A DNA stretch of 64,000 nt from Clostridiales bacterium. Its GTDB lineage: Bacteria; Bacillota; Clostridia; Oscillospirales; Ruminococcaceae. The notes below the pieces were generated by a model. That model was not told the DNA's origin and searched no databases. It saw only the letters and a program-made list of their open reading frames with translations. Positions within the stretch are counted from its first letter, which is position 1, and each line of letters begins with the position of its first letter. The position numbers and the translations under genes are program-made. The stretch covers positions 133,319-197,318 of the forward strand of contig JAHZAY010000003.1 in NCBI GenBank assembly GCA_019423685.1. The letters run 5' to 3'. Of this stretch, positions 17,806 through 25,471 are shown piece after piece.

Positions 17806-19182
17806 TTATACCATTGCGTGTGGGTCGAGCAGCTTTTCAATCTCCTCGTCGGTGAATCTGCCGCTCTCATGCAGCAACTCACGTACAGACTGGCCGGTCT
17901 TGATTGCTTTCTTTGCAATATCTGCTGCAAACTGGTAGCCAACCTGTGGGCAGATTGCAGTGATGATGCCGACAGAACCGTCAACCAGTGCCTGGCAGCG
18001 ATCTGCATTTGCAGTGATGCCGGAAACGCAGTTGTCAACGAAGGTCTGAACAGCGCCGGTCAGAGCGATGATGGATTCGAACAGCTTGTGGTACAGAACC
18101 GGCTCAGCGTAGTTGAGCTCGAGCTGGCCAGCCTCAGCTGCCATGGTGATGCAGACATCGTTGCCCATGATGCAGAATGCAGCCTGGGACATAACCTCTG
18201 CGATTACCGGGTTTACCTTACCTGGCATGATGGAGGAACCGTTCTGCTTAGCAGGCAGGTTGATCTCCTGGAAGCCGCAGCGAGGACCGGAAGACATCAG
18301 GCGGAAGTCGTTTGCCATCTTGGAGCAGGAGATCGCGCAGGTCTTCAGGGTTGCGGAAACATAAGCGTAAGAATCGAGGTTCTGGGTGCCATCGATCAGG
18401 TCGTCTGCCTTAACCAGCGGCAGGCCGGTGATCTTTGCAAGCTCAGGAGCCAGAGCATCGACATAAACAGGGTTTGCATTGAGTGCAGTGCCGACTGCAG
18501 TACCGCCCATGTTGATGGCGTACATGCCTTCCAGTGCTCTGTTCATGCGAACCAGGTCACGCTGGATTGCTTTGCGGTATGCGCCGAACTCGGAGCCCAG
18601 ACGGATCGGAACAGCATCCTGCATCTGGGTGCGGCCCATCTTGATGATGTTGTGGAACTCTGCTTCTTTCTGAGCAAGAGCCGCATCGAGACGCTCGAGC
18701 TGTTCAATTGCTTTTTTCAGCAGTTTTGCAGCGGTCAGCTTTGCAGCAGATGGGAACACGTCGTTGGTGGACTGTGCACGGTTTACATGGTCGTTTGGAT
18801 GTACGATCGAATAGTCGCCCTTCTTGCCGCCGAGGATCTCGATGGCGCGGTTTGCGATTACTTCGTTCGCGTTCATGTTAGCAGTGGTGCCTGCGCCGCC
18901 CTGGATCGGGTCGCACAGGAACTGATCGTGGAATTTGCCGGCGATGATTTCGTCGCAGGCCTGGCAGATTGCATCTTTGATCTTCTCGTCAAGCTCGCCT
19001 ACCATGCAGTTGCAGATTGCGCAAGCTTTTTTGATCTCTGCCATCGAGTTGATGAACTCTGGCTGCAGTTTTAAGCCGGTGATGTGGAAGTTTTCTGCAC
19101 CGCGCAGGGACTGTACGCCATAGTAAGCGTCTACTGGAACTTCTCTTTCGCCGATAGAGTCTTTTTCAATACGGTATTCCAT
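17806..19182 (-). CDS. aspA: Aspartate ammonia-lyase
   Basis: AspA converts aspartate to fumarate and ammonia. The 458-residue protein belongs to the fumarase/aspartase superfamily. Visible landmarks are the GGAGTTANMNANEV substrate block, HPNDHVNRAQSTND, and the catalytic SS loop GSSIMPGKVNP near residue 315. The N-terminal VPVDAYYGVQSLRGAENF favours aspartase over class II fumarase, though this cannot be certain by eye. The ATG at 19180-19182 has GGGAAGG at 9 bases; an in-frame TTG just before it is too close. Codon choice is strongly biased, as expected of an abundant enzyme. It is divergent from malic enzyme. Confidence 0.9.
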   Translation of the reverse strand: MEYRIEKDSIGEREVPVDAYYGVQSLRGAENFHITGLKLQPEFINSMAEIKKACAICNCMVGELDEKIKDAICQACDEIIAGKFHDQFLCDPIQGGAGTTANMNANEVIANRAIEILGGKKGDYSIVHPNDHVNRAQSTNDVFPSAAKLTAAKLLKKAIEQLERLDAALAQKEAEFHNIIKMGRTQMQDAVPIRLGSEFGAYRKAIQRDLVRMNRALEGMYAINMGGTAVGTALNANPVYVDALAPELAKITGLPLVKADDLIDGTQNLDSYAYVSATLKTCAISCSKMANDFRLMSSGPRCGFQEINLPAKQNGSSIMPGKVNPVIAEVMSQAAFCIMGNDVCITMAAEAGQLELNYAEPVLYHKLFESIIALTGAVQTFVDNCVSGITANADRCQALVDGSVGIITAICPQVGYQFAADIAKKAIKTGQSVRELLHESGRFTDEEIEKLLDPHAMV

Positions 19183-19281
19183 TACTTTCAACCTTCCCGT
19201 TAAAATTAAAGTTACAGGACACCCCCACAGAGGTGCCCTCTGTTTCTGCTTTTTGACGCAATTCTTGCATCATTTGCTTTT

Positions 19282-19309
19282 ATTATAGCAAGTCACTGGA
19301 AAAAATCAA
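19282..19309 (-). promoter_or_regulatory. Promoter of aspA
   Basis: TTGATT (19304-19309), 16-base spacer, TATAAT (19282-19287) on the minus strand, about 100 bases before the ATG. The intergenic 19183-19534 holds this, the malic enzyme promoter, and otherwise AT-rich DNA with no gene I can support. Confidence 0.7.
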
Positions 19310-19404
19310 GGGCTTTTCACCATATTTTCATCCCTTTTGACCCATTCCTCTCATTTTTTTGCAATTTGTCCATCATTTTGGCAAAAGTTTGTACGCTTTT
19401 TCTA

Positions 19405-19434
19405 TTGCCTTTTTTTATAGGAAAATAGTACAAT
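19405..19434 (+). promoter_or_regulatory. Promoter of malic enzyme gene
   Basis: TTGCCT (19405-19410), 18-base spacer, TACAAT (19429-19434), giving a leader of about 95 bases. Confidence 0.65.
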
Positions 19435-19534
19435 GAATATATGCAAGTGACGCTGGCTTCTCGTGCCATTCTAACAAAATGTACACAAGATGAAAGCAAA
19501 AAGATCACCGTTTAAATGTAAGGAGGATTTCCCC

Positions 19535-20764
19535 ATGGATGTTTACGAAAGATCCCTTGAACTGCACAAAAAAGCGCAGGGCAAGCTTCGTGTTGAATGC
19601 AAAGTACCTCTCAACGGTCCGGATGACCTCTCCCTGGCTTATTCCCCAGGCGTAGCGCAGCCTTGCCTTGAGATTCAGAAAGACTACAATAATATTTATG
19701 AGTATACCGCAAAGGGCAACATGGTTGCTGTTGTCACCAACGGCACCGCTGTACTGGGCCTGGGCGACATTGGCGCAGGAGCTGGCCTGCCTGTTATGGA
19801 AGGTAAAGCTGTTCTGTTCAAATCCTTTGCTGGCGTAGACGCTTTCCCGATCTGCCTGGACACCAAAGATCCTGACAAGATCATCGAGGCTGTAAAACTG
19901 ATGGAGCCAACCTTTGGCGGCGTCAATCTCGAGGACATCAAAGCACCGGAGTGCTTCTACATCGAGACCAAGCTCAAAGAGATCTGCAATATCCCAGTAT
20001 TCCATGACGACCAGCACGGCACTGCCATCATCACCGCTGCTGCTACCATGAACGCTCTGAAACTGCTGGGCAAAAAACCAGAAGAAATCCGCGTTGCCGT
20101 CAACGGCGCAGGCGCTGCTGCCATCTCGGTTTCCAAACTGCTCATGGCTATCGGCGTAAAGGATATCTCCCTGTGCGATTCCAAGGGCGCTATCTACGAA
20201 GGCCGCGAGAACCTCAAAGAGTCCACCGTTGAGCTCTCCAAAGTTACCAACCCACGCAAGATCAAGGGCGGCATCGCTGACCTGATGAAGGACGCTGATA
20301 TGTTCATCGGCCTGTCTGTCGGCAACTGCGTAACTCCAGAGATGGTTAAGACCATGAAACCAAACCCGATCATCTTTGCTTGCGCGAACCCAACTCCAGA
20401 GATCTCTCCAGAGCTGGCAAAAGAAGCTGGCGCTGCCGTTATCGGTACCGGCCGCTCCGACTACCCGAACCAGATCAACAACGTACTGGCATTCCCTGGC
20501 ATCTTCCGTGGTGCTCTGGATGTTCGTGCTACCAAGATCAACGAGGAAATGAAACTGGCTGCTGCAAAAGCACTGGCTTCTCTGGTTGCCGATGACGAGC
20601 TGAAAGCTGAGTACGTCATCCCATCCCCATTCGATCCTCGCGTAGCTCCAGCCGTTGCAAAATACGTTGCACAGGCTGCGATCGAGACCGGCGTTGCTCA
20701 GAAGACCGACATCACTCCAGATCAGGTTGCAGAGCACACCCGTCAGCTGGTTGCAAAGAAATAA
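19535..20764 (+). CDS. NAD(P)-dependent malic enzyme (malate to pyruvate)
   Basis: A 409-residue oxaloacetate-decarboxylating malate dehydrogenase, making pyruvate and CO2. The N-terminal half has YSPGVAQPCLEI, TNGTAVLGLGDIG and the metal-binding FHDDQHGTAI block near residue 155. The Rossmann half begins with NGAGAAAISVSKLL near 190. Length fits the short bacterial type. The ATG at 19535 has TAAGGAGG upstream, and the earlier in-frame start at 19490 lies in the leader. With aspartase opposite, aspartate can pass through fumarate and malate to pyruvate; a fumarase is not in the window. Highly biased codons suggest strong expression. Confidence 0.92.
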   Translation: MDVYERSLELHKKAQGKLRVECKVPLNGPDDLSLAYSPGVAQPCLEIQKDYNNIYEYTAKGNMVAVVTNGTAVLGLGDIGAGAGLPVMEGKAVLFKSFAGVDAFPICLDTKDPDKIIEAVKLMEPTFGGVNLEDIKAPECFYIETKLKEICNIPVFHDDQHGTAIITAAATMNALKLLGKKPEEIRVAVNGAGAAAISVSKLLMAIGVKDISLCDSKGAIYEGRENLKESTVELSKVTNPRKIKGGIADLMKDADMFIGLSVGNCVTPEMVKTMKPNPIIFACANPTPEISPELAKEAGAAVIGTGRSDYPNQINNVLAFPGIFRGALDVRATKINEEMKLAAAKALASLVADDELKAEYVIPSPFDPRVAPAVAKYVAQAAIETGVAQKTDITPDQVAEHTRQLVAKK

Positions 20765-20790
20765 ATATTTCCCTTTTTTCATCCTAAAAG

Positions 20791-20825
20791 AAGAGGCGCC
20801 GTTTAGCATAAACGGCGCCTCTTTT
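20791..20825 (+). terminator. Terminator of malic enzyme gene
   Basis: Stem AAGAGGCGCCGTTTA / TAAACGGCGCCTCTT with a short GCA loop and a following T-run, 27 bases after the stop. Confidence 0.88.
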
Positions 20826-20868
20826 GTTTAACAGCCTGCACTTTCCCTTTTAAAACGGAGGTCTATCA

Positions 20869-21303
20869 ATGCAAATACTTGTTGCAACCCCTACCCTGTT
20901 ACCCAAAGCTGCGAAACTGGCACAGATGCTCTGGCCGCATCACTCCGCTGCACTGCTTGAGGCAGAATTGCAGGACCAACTGGACAGCGGCGCTGCTGTG
21001 CTGCTTGCGATGGAAAATGAGCAGCCCATCGGATTTGCTCAGTGTTCGCTGCGGCACGACTATGTGGAGGGAACTTCCTCGAGCCCGGTGGGATATCTGG
21101 AAGGAATCTTTGTCCTGCCGGAATACCGCCGCCGCGGCACCGCCCACAAGCTGCTGGATGCCTGCCAGGAGTGGGCCAAGTTGCAGGGCTGCCGACAATT
21201 TGCCAGCGACTGTACACTCGACAACGACGACAGCCTGCGCTTTCACCTGGCCTGCGGCTTTGCAGAGGCAAACCGCATCATCTGTTTTGTAAAGCAGCTG
21301 TAG
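20869..21303 (+). CDS. Aminoglycoside 6'-N-acetyltransferase-like protein (GNAT)
   Basis: A 144-residue GNAT enzyme. It matches the AAC(6')-I type more closely than generic GNATs: RHDYVEG (62-68), SSPVGYLEGIFV (71-82), the acetyl-CoA loop RRRGTA (87-92), then the FASDCT and HLACGF blocks with a C-terminal aromatic residue followed by K. In AAC(6')-Ig/Iy relatives the same positions read RHDYVxG, SSPVxxLEGIFV and ASDT. Intrinsic chromosomal members may have another natural substrate. Ribosome site AACGGAGG. It sits between two strong terminators, transcribed alone. Confidence 0.75.
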   Translation: MQILVATPTLLPKAAKLAQMLWPHHSAALLEAELQDQLDSGAAVLLAMENEQPIGFAQCSLRHDYVEGTSSSPVGYLEGIFVLPEYRRRGTAHKLLDACQEWAKLQGCRQFASDCTLDNDDSLRFHLACGFAEANRIICFVKQL

Positions 21304-21340
21304 CGCTCGAGCAAAAAAGTTTGTTCATTTTTTATTTTTC

Positions 21341-21369
21341 TTGTAAAATCGAACGAAATCCTGTATGAT
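21341..21369 (+). promoter_or_regulatory. Promoter of zinc-ribbon membrane protein gene
   Basis: TTGTAA (21341-21346), 17-base spacer, TATGAT (21364-21369), 43 bases before the ATG. Confidence 0.65.
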
Positions 21370-21412
21370 AGGAATATATGAAAAAGAGATGAATTCTGTG
21401 AGGTGAAAAGAG

Positions 21413-23014
21413 ATGATCTGTCCAAACTGCGGTAAAAAAATACCTTTCCATGCACAATTTTGTCCCCACTGTGGCGCCGCCCAAAAGGAGAAACCAAAAG
21501 CGGACACCCCTGCCCCATCTGAAAACATTTCCACCGAATCCACCCAACAGCCGGCTGCCAGGCCATCCCTCACCCCGCAAGGCAAAAAGGTGCTGCTGCT
21601 GGTTTTGGGCGTTGTGATCCTGCTGGCGGTGCTGCTTTTTGCCCTGTGGCCAAAAAACAACCCATCTGTGCCGACCGCTCCTTCCAATGCACAGCTACAG
21701 CAAACCGGCGTGCAGCTACAGGAAAGCGATGTCCTTGTGCCGGACCCTGTCCGCTTCTTCCAGCTGGAAGAAGATCAATTTGATTCGGATGAACTGAACT
21801 TTTATTTCTATCTGAGTGGAAACGGCGGAAAACTGCTCAAAGAGTATGAGCGACTTGCCAAGTACGGCTCCTACGATCTGGAACAGGGTTTTACAACCAA
21901 TGAGGAATATTCCTTTGTCTCCTGGCTGTCCTCCTCCAATGAGGAAAAACCCTTTTCCCTCGTCCTCTACACCGAATATTTCCCAGAGATTGATGTCTCC
22001 TACATCCTCATCTCCTTTGTCGAGGGCGCAAAACCGGTCACTCCGCTCTGGATTGACCCCGGAAGCACCTGCGAAGAACCACTCACCGCGCTGGAGTATG
22101 CCTCCACAAAAGAGCTGGTAGATGCAATTGCTCCTTCTGACGAGGAAAAGGATCTGCTTTCTGTCCCTCAGCCTTCCGACGAAGCATCCGCTGCAAAACC
22201 ATCCACGGCCACCCCAACGGAGCCTGTCACCCAAACAGAACCTGCCGCCCAGGCAGAGACTACCTCAGAATCTGCCCAGAAGGCTTCCTACCCGGACACC
22301 GCTTTTCAGTCCCCGCTTTCCTACTGGAACCTTACCGAGGACAATTTGCAGGAAAATACGACAACAGAAGATGGCGTCTTTTTGCAGTCGGTCTATATCG
22401 AACTGGACGAACCGCTCCGCCTGGTGAAAAACTATCTTTTAGACTTGTGCCTCTCCGCCCCCTTCCAGCAAAGCAAAATGACCGAGGAAGATTATATAGA
22501 CCAGCAGGGGAAATACTTTGTCACCTACTATCTTACCTACACCGGTCAAGAAAAGCTGGACAGCTACACCGACTGGACCGGAAATTCCGGACAGATTGTG
22601 GTCCATGCAAACATTTATTATACCGAAAACCGGGCGCTGATTTCCTGGTACTGGGTCGATGACCTGCAACCGGTCGATATGGAACTGCGCGCTGTCGACA
22701 TGCCGGTTCCGCTCAAGGGCTCCTCCTCTTCCAGCTCGGGGCAGAGCAGCTCCAGCAGCCAGTCCGGCGCAACCACCGGTTGGTTTGAGGAGCTCGGCGG
22801 CAATCCCGTTCCGTGCCCATTCTGCAACGACGGCAAGGAGACGTGCAGCGCCTGCAACGGAAACAAAGGTAAGTGGGTATACGACAACTCGACCCCGAAC
22901 TACTCCGGAAAGAATTCCTGGGACAATTCCGCCAAAACTTGGGAGCCCTGTACCAAATGTGGAGGGACAGGAGAACAGGATTGCACCCATTGCGGCGGCG
23001 ATGGAGAACTCTAA
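21413..23014 (+). CDS. Membrane protein with N-terminal zinc ribbon and C-terminal DnaJ-like Cys cluster
   Basis: A 533-residue protein. A zinc ribbon (CPNC then CPHC, residues 3-22) is followed by a Pro/Glu linker, one membrane helix (about 58-80, rich in Leu and Val), a large extracytoplasmic region, a Ser-rich linker (about 435-452), and a C-terminal cluster of four CxxC pairs: CPFC, CSAC, CTKC and CTHC, with GGTGE and GGDGE after two of them, as in the zinc domain of DnaJ. A Glu/Thr/Pro-rich spacer lies around residues 245-295. Its topology would put one zinc site inside and the other outside. Function unknown. Ends at a terminator shared with trmO. Confidence 0.8.
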   Translation: MICPNCGKKIPFHAQFCPHCGAAQKEKPKADTPAPSENISTESTQQPAARPSLTPQGKKVLLLVLGVVILLAVLLFALWPKNNPSVPTAPSNAQLQQTGVQLQESDVLVPDPVRFFQLEEDQFDSDELNFYFYLSGNGGKLLKEYERLAKYGSYDLEQGFTTNEEYSFVSWLSSSNEEKPFSLVLYTEYFPEIDVSYILISFVEGAKPVTPLWIDPGSTCEEPLTALEYASTKELVDAIAPSDEEKDLLSVPQPSDEASAAKPSTATPTEPVTQTEPAAQAETTSESAQKASYPDTAFQSPLSYWNLTEDNLQENTTTEDGVFLQSVYIELDEPLRLVKNYLLDLCLSAPFQQSKMTEEDYIDQQGKYFVTYYLTYTGQEKLDSYTDWTGNSGQIVVHANIYYTENRALISWYWVDDLQPVDMELRAVDMPVPLKGSSSSSSGQSSSSSQSGATTGWFEELGGNPVPCPFCNDGKETCSACNGNKGKWVYDNSTPNYSGKNSWDNSAKTWEPCTKCGGTGEQDCTHCGGDGEL

Positions 23015-23047
23015 AATCAAAATGCAGTAAAACACACCGCATCCCAC

Positions 23048-23088
23048 AAACAGGGAGGCAGCTTTTAAAAAAGCTGCCTCCCTGTTTT
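23048..23088. terminator. Bidirectional terminator
   Basis: Stem ACAGGGAGGCAGCTTTT and complement with a short A loop, between convergent genes. Confidence 0.88.
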
Positions 23089-23092
23089 CTTT

Positions 23093-23791
23093 CTACTGGT
23101 CTGCCTTCTGTTCAATCCCGATCACCGTCAACCGATCCTCGTCCACACAAAAGTGCACCTCCCAGCTTCCGAAAGCAAAGCCGTACACCCGCTGCGGATC
23201 GTGCTGATAACTCGGGCGCGGATCGCTCTGCAGCACAGCAATTAACGCTGCGCATTTGTCCGGCGGCATCTTGTCCGCCTCCTGTTTGGGGATGTCCACC
23301 TTCAGCGGCTGTAGATTGAGCCGGTCGGTAAAACCTCCCGTAGCCTGTGGATGGCTGTCGGTATAAGCGAGATAGGGTTTGATGTCGAGAATCGGGGTGC
23401 CGTCCATCAGGTCCGCTCCCGCTACACGGAGGACACATCCCTCCTGCGGGCGCTTCTCGATTCCCAGCAGTTTGACCGAGGAAAGCCCAATCGCATTGGG
23501 GCGGAAGGGCGAACGGGTTGCAAATACCCCCACACGGCGATTGCCGCCCAGCTTCGGCGGCCGCACCGTAGGCGACCAATCTTCCCGAACGGCCTTGGAA
23601 AATTGCCACAACAGCCACAGATGGGAAAATTCCTCCAACCCGCGCAGCGCTTGTGGATCGCGGTACTCCGGCTCAAAGACGATTCTGGACTCGAGCCCTT
23701 CGATCAGACCGCTTTGGCGCGGCACACCAAACTTGGTTGGAAAATCGCTGTGGATGTGAGCGATAATCTTAACTGGAAATATCTGAGCCAT
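23093..23791 (-). CDS. trmO: tRNA (N6-threonylcarbamoyladenosine-37) methyltransferase TrmO
   Basis: A 232-residue TsaA/TrmO-like protein that N6-methylates t6A37 in tRNA-Thr using S-adenosylmethionine. The family core is present: FPTKFGVPRQ, the LWLLWQF segment, GVFATRSPFRPNAIGLS, and GADLMDGTPILDIKPY. The ATG at 23789-23791 has GGAAG upstream; the eight extra residues of the longer frame are not supported. Minus-strand gene, alone between terminator and LysR gene. Confidence 0.9.
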   Translation of the reverse strand: MAQIFPVKIIAHIHSDFPTKFGVPRQSGLIEGLESRIVFEPEYRDPQALRGLEEFSHLWLLWQFSKAVREDWSPTVRPPKLGGNRRVGVFATRSPFRPNAIGLSSVKLLGIEKRPQEGCVLRVAGADLMDGTPILDIKPYLAYTDSHPQATGGFTDRLNLQPLKVDIPKQEADKMPPDKCAALIAVLQSDPRPSYQHDPQRVYGFAFGSWEVHFCVDEDRLTVIGIEQKADQ

Positions 23792-23905
23792 GTTGTTTCT
23801 TCCTTTCCGCAACATCTCTTACAGGGCTGCTCTGATTTTCCCCATTCCTCCGCCCTTTTGCGGCGGCTGGCAGAGGGGAAAACGCTGTCACAATCTTTCT
23901 GCAAC

Positions 23906-23935
23906 AGTATACCACCATCCCCTTGTCGCTGTAAA
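23906..23935 (-). promoter_or_regulatory. Promoter of trmO
   Basis: TTTACA (23930-23935), 18-base spacer, TATACT (23906-23911) on the minus strand. Confidence 0.6.
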
Positions 23936-23997
23936 GCAACTGAGCAAACAACCATACCCTTAAAAAGCTTCCCCTGTGCAGACGAGAGGATGGCTTT

Positions 23998-24876
23998 CTA
24001 TGCAAAGTTCTCTTTGGCACATTGGATGAGGGTGCGCAGCGCTGGATTCCCCTGCAAGGATTTATAATAAATGCCAAAAGACATCGGATCGACATCTGTC
24101 AGGGGGACGCGGGCAATCAGGGGTGTATCTGGCACGAGAAAATCCGGCAATATCGAGATGCCATATCCCGCGGTTACCAACACGGTGATTGCCTCAGAGG
24201 ATTCACAAAAATAAAAGTCAGACGGTGGCCGCACCCCCATCAGTTTGCCCTGCAATTGTGCGATAGAAAGCATTCCCCTGGGCGGCGCAAACAATACCAG
24301 CCTTTCTTGTTTGATCTGCTCCAAGCACAATTCCTTTTGTTTGGACAGGGGATGACTGCCGGGACAGACGCATACAACCGGAACCTTTGCAATCTCTTTA
24401 TACAGCGCTTTGATCTTTCGATCCGATGCCTCTTTAAATCCCACCACGGCGTCCAAATCCCCCTCCTCGAGCATCCGGTAAATGTGCTGGAAAGGGATGG
24501 TTTGCAGGCGCGGATGAAGCTCTGGGCGCTGTTCGCGCAACATTTGCAGGGTATCGGACAGCAAAAACATACACGGAAAATTATAACAGCCTACCGTCAG
24601 CGTCTCGATGCTGCCCTCCACTGCGCCTTCAAACCGCTTCTTTGCCCGCTGCGAAAGCGCCACAATCTGCTTTGCATCCGCCAAAAACACCTTTCCCTCC
24701 TGCGTCAGGCGGACAGTGCGCGTCGTTCGCTGAAATAGCTTCACATTGAGTTCCCGCTCCAACGACTGGATCTGTTGGCTGACTGCGGGGTGGGTTACAT
24801 GCAGCGCCTGTGCAGCCTGTGCAAAACTTAAATACTCCGCTACTGCCAAAAAGCAGGACAGCTGAAAGGTATTCAC
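23998..24876 (-). CDS. LysR-family transcriptional regulator
   Basis: A 292-residue regulator with an N-terminal winged helix (FLAVAEYLSFAQAAQALHV, then HPAVSQQIQSLERELNVKLF) and a periplasmic-binding-like effector domain from about residue 90. The start is a GTG (24874-24876) with AAAGGAG at 8 bases; this gives the standard LysR N-terminus, whereas the longer frame adds 22 unrelated residues. It is divergent from a MarR gene with interleaved promoters. Target genes and ligand are unknown. Confidence 0.9.
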   Translation of the reverse strand: MNTFQLSCFLAVAEYLSFAQAAQALHVTHPAVSQQIQSLERELNVKLFQRTTRTVRLTQEGKVFLADAKQIVALSQRAKKRFEGAVEGSIETLTVGCYNFPCMFLLSDTLQMLREQRPELHPRLQTIPFQHIYRMLEEGDLDAVVGFKEASDRKIKALYKEIAKVPVVCVCPGSHPLSKQKELCLEQIKQERLVLFAPPRGMLSIAQLQGKLMGVRPPSDFYFCESSEAITVLVTAGYGISILPDFLVPDTPLIARVPLTDVDPMSFGIYYKSLQGNPALRTLIQCAKENFA

Positions 24877-24913
24877 TGTACCCTCTCCTTTAATTAGTAA
24901 GTTTTTCTTTCTA

Positions 24914-24942
24914 ATTGTAACAGATTTTAAATTCACTTTCAA
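24914..24942 (-). promoter_or_regulatory. Promoter of the LysR gene
   Basis: TTGAAA (24937-24942), 17-base spacer, TACAAT (24914-24919) on the minus strand. Its -35 box overlaps the -35 area of the opposite MarR promoter. Confidence 0.65.
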
Positions 24943-24959
24943 GGGAAAATCTGTATAAT
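24932..24959 (+). promoter_or_regulatory. Promoter of the MarR-ABC exporter operon
   Basis: TATAAT (24954-24959) with a weak -35 TTCACT (24932-24937) at 16 bases. The probable start of transcription abuts the palindrome at 24969. Confidence 0.6.
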
Positions 24960-24968
24960 AGTATTGGA

Positions 24969-24996
24969 GCGAATAGTTCGGGCACGAACTATTCGC
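24969..24996. promoter_or_regulatory. Perfect palindrome, probable MarR operator
   Basis: Arms GCGAATAGTTCG and CGAACTATTCGC, 12 bases each, separated by GGCA. It lies at about +3 to +30 of the operon, where bound repressor would block transcription. Confidence 0.7.
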
Positions 24997-25024
24997 TTAA
25001 AAAAGCAGAAAAGGAGAAGAAAAA

Positions 25025-25471
25025 TTGCAACAAAACGTATTGTGGCTTTTAAAACAGCTTCAGCTTTCGTTGGAGCAGTATGAAAAGATACAGATGAAAG
25101 AGCTCGATTTATCGCCCACTCAGGCAATCCTGCTGCATTATCTGCTCCTGCATAAAGGACAGGACATCTACAGCGCGGACCTTCACCAGACGCTTTGCAT
25201 CTCCAAATCGTCGGTTTCCTCCGCTCTTAAAGCACTACAGCAAAAGGGATATGTCACCGTCCAAAAAAACATCTGGGACGACAGAAAAAAACAGCTTATC
25301 TTAACCGATCAGGCCGATGGTGCAAAAGAAGCACTCTGCGCCCACCTGCTCAAACAAAATCAGCAGCTGTGCCGGCAGATTCCAGCACAACGGCTGCAGC
25401 TGCTTGCGGACGATTTGGAGCAGATGATCCGCAATCTAAAACAAGGTACAAAACAGGAGGCGTCTATATGA
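25025..25471 (+). CDS. MarR-family repressor of the ABC exporter
   Basis: A 148-residue winged-helix protein with LSPTQAILLHYLLLHKGQ, recognition helix region CISKSSVSSALKALQQKGYV, and wing DDRKKQLILT. The start is TTG with AAGGAG at 8 bases; no better start exists. The first ABC gene begins inside its stop codon (ATGA), so the three genes are translated together. A perfect palindrome upstream is the likely operator. The effector is probably a toxic compound exported by the pump. Confidence 0.85.
   Translation: MQQNVLWLLKQLQLSLEQYEKIQMKELDLSPTQAILLHYLLLHKGQDIYSADLHQTLCISKSSVSSALKALQQKGYVTVQKNIWDDRKKQLILTDQADGAKEALCAHLLKQNQQLCRQIPAQRLQLLADDLEQMIRNLKQGTKQEASI

Noticed and set aside
17818..19074. 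Long plus-strand frame opposite aspA
   Set aside because: A shadow of the conserved, codon-biased aspA gene.
19317..19508. 63-codon minus frame upstream of aspA
   Set aside because: Covers the malic enzyme promoter; no ribosome site or similarity.
19505..20809. Long minus-strand frame opposite malic enzyme
   Set aside because: A shadow of the conserved, codon-biased malic enzyme gene.
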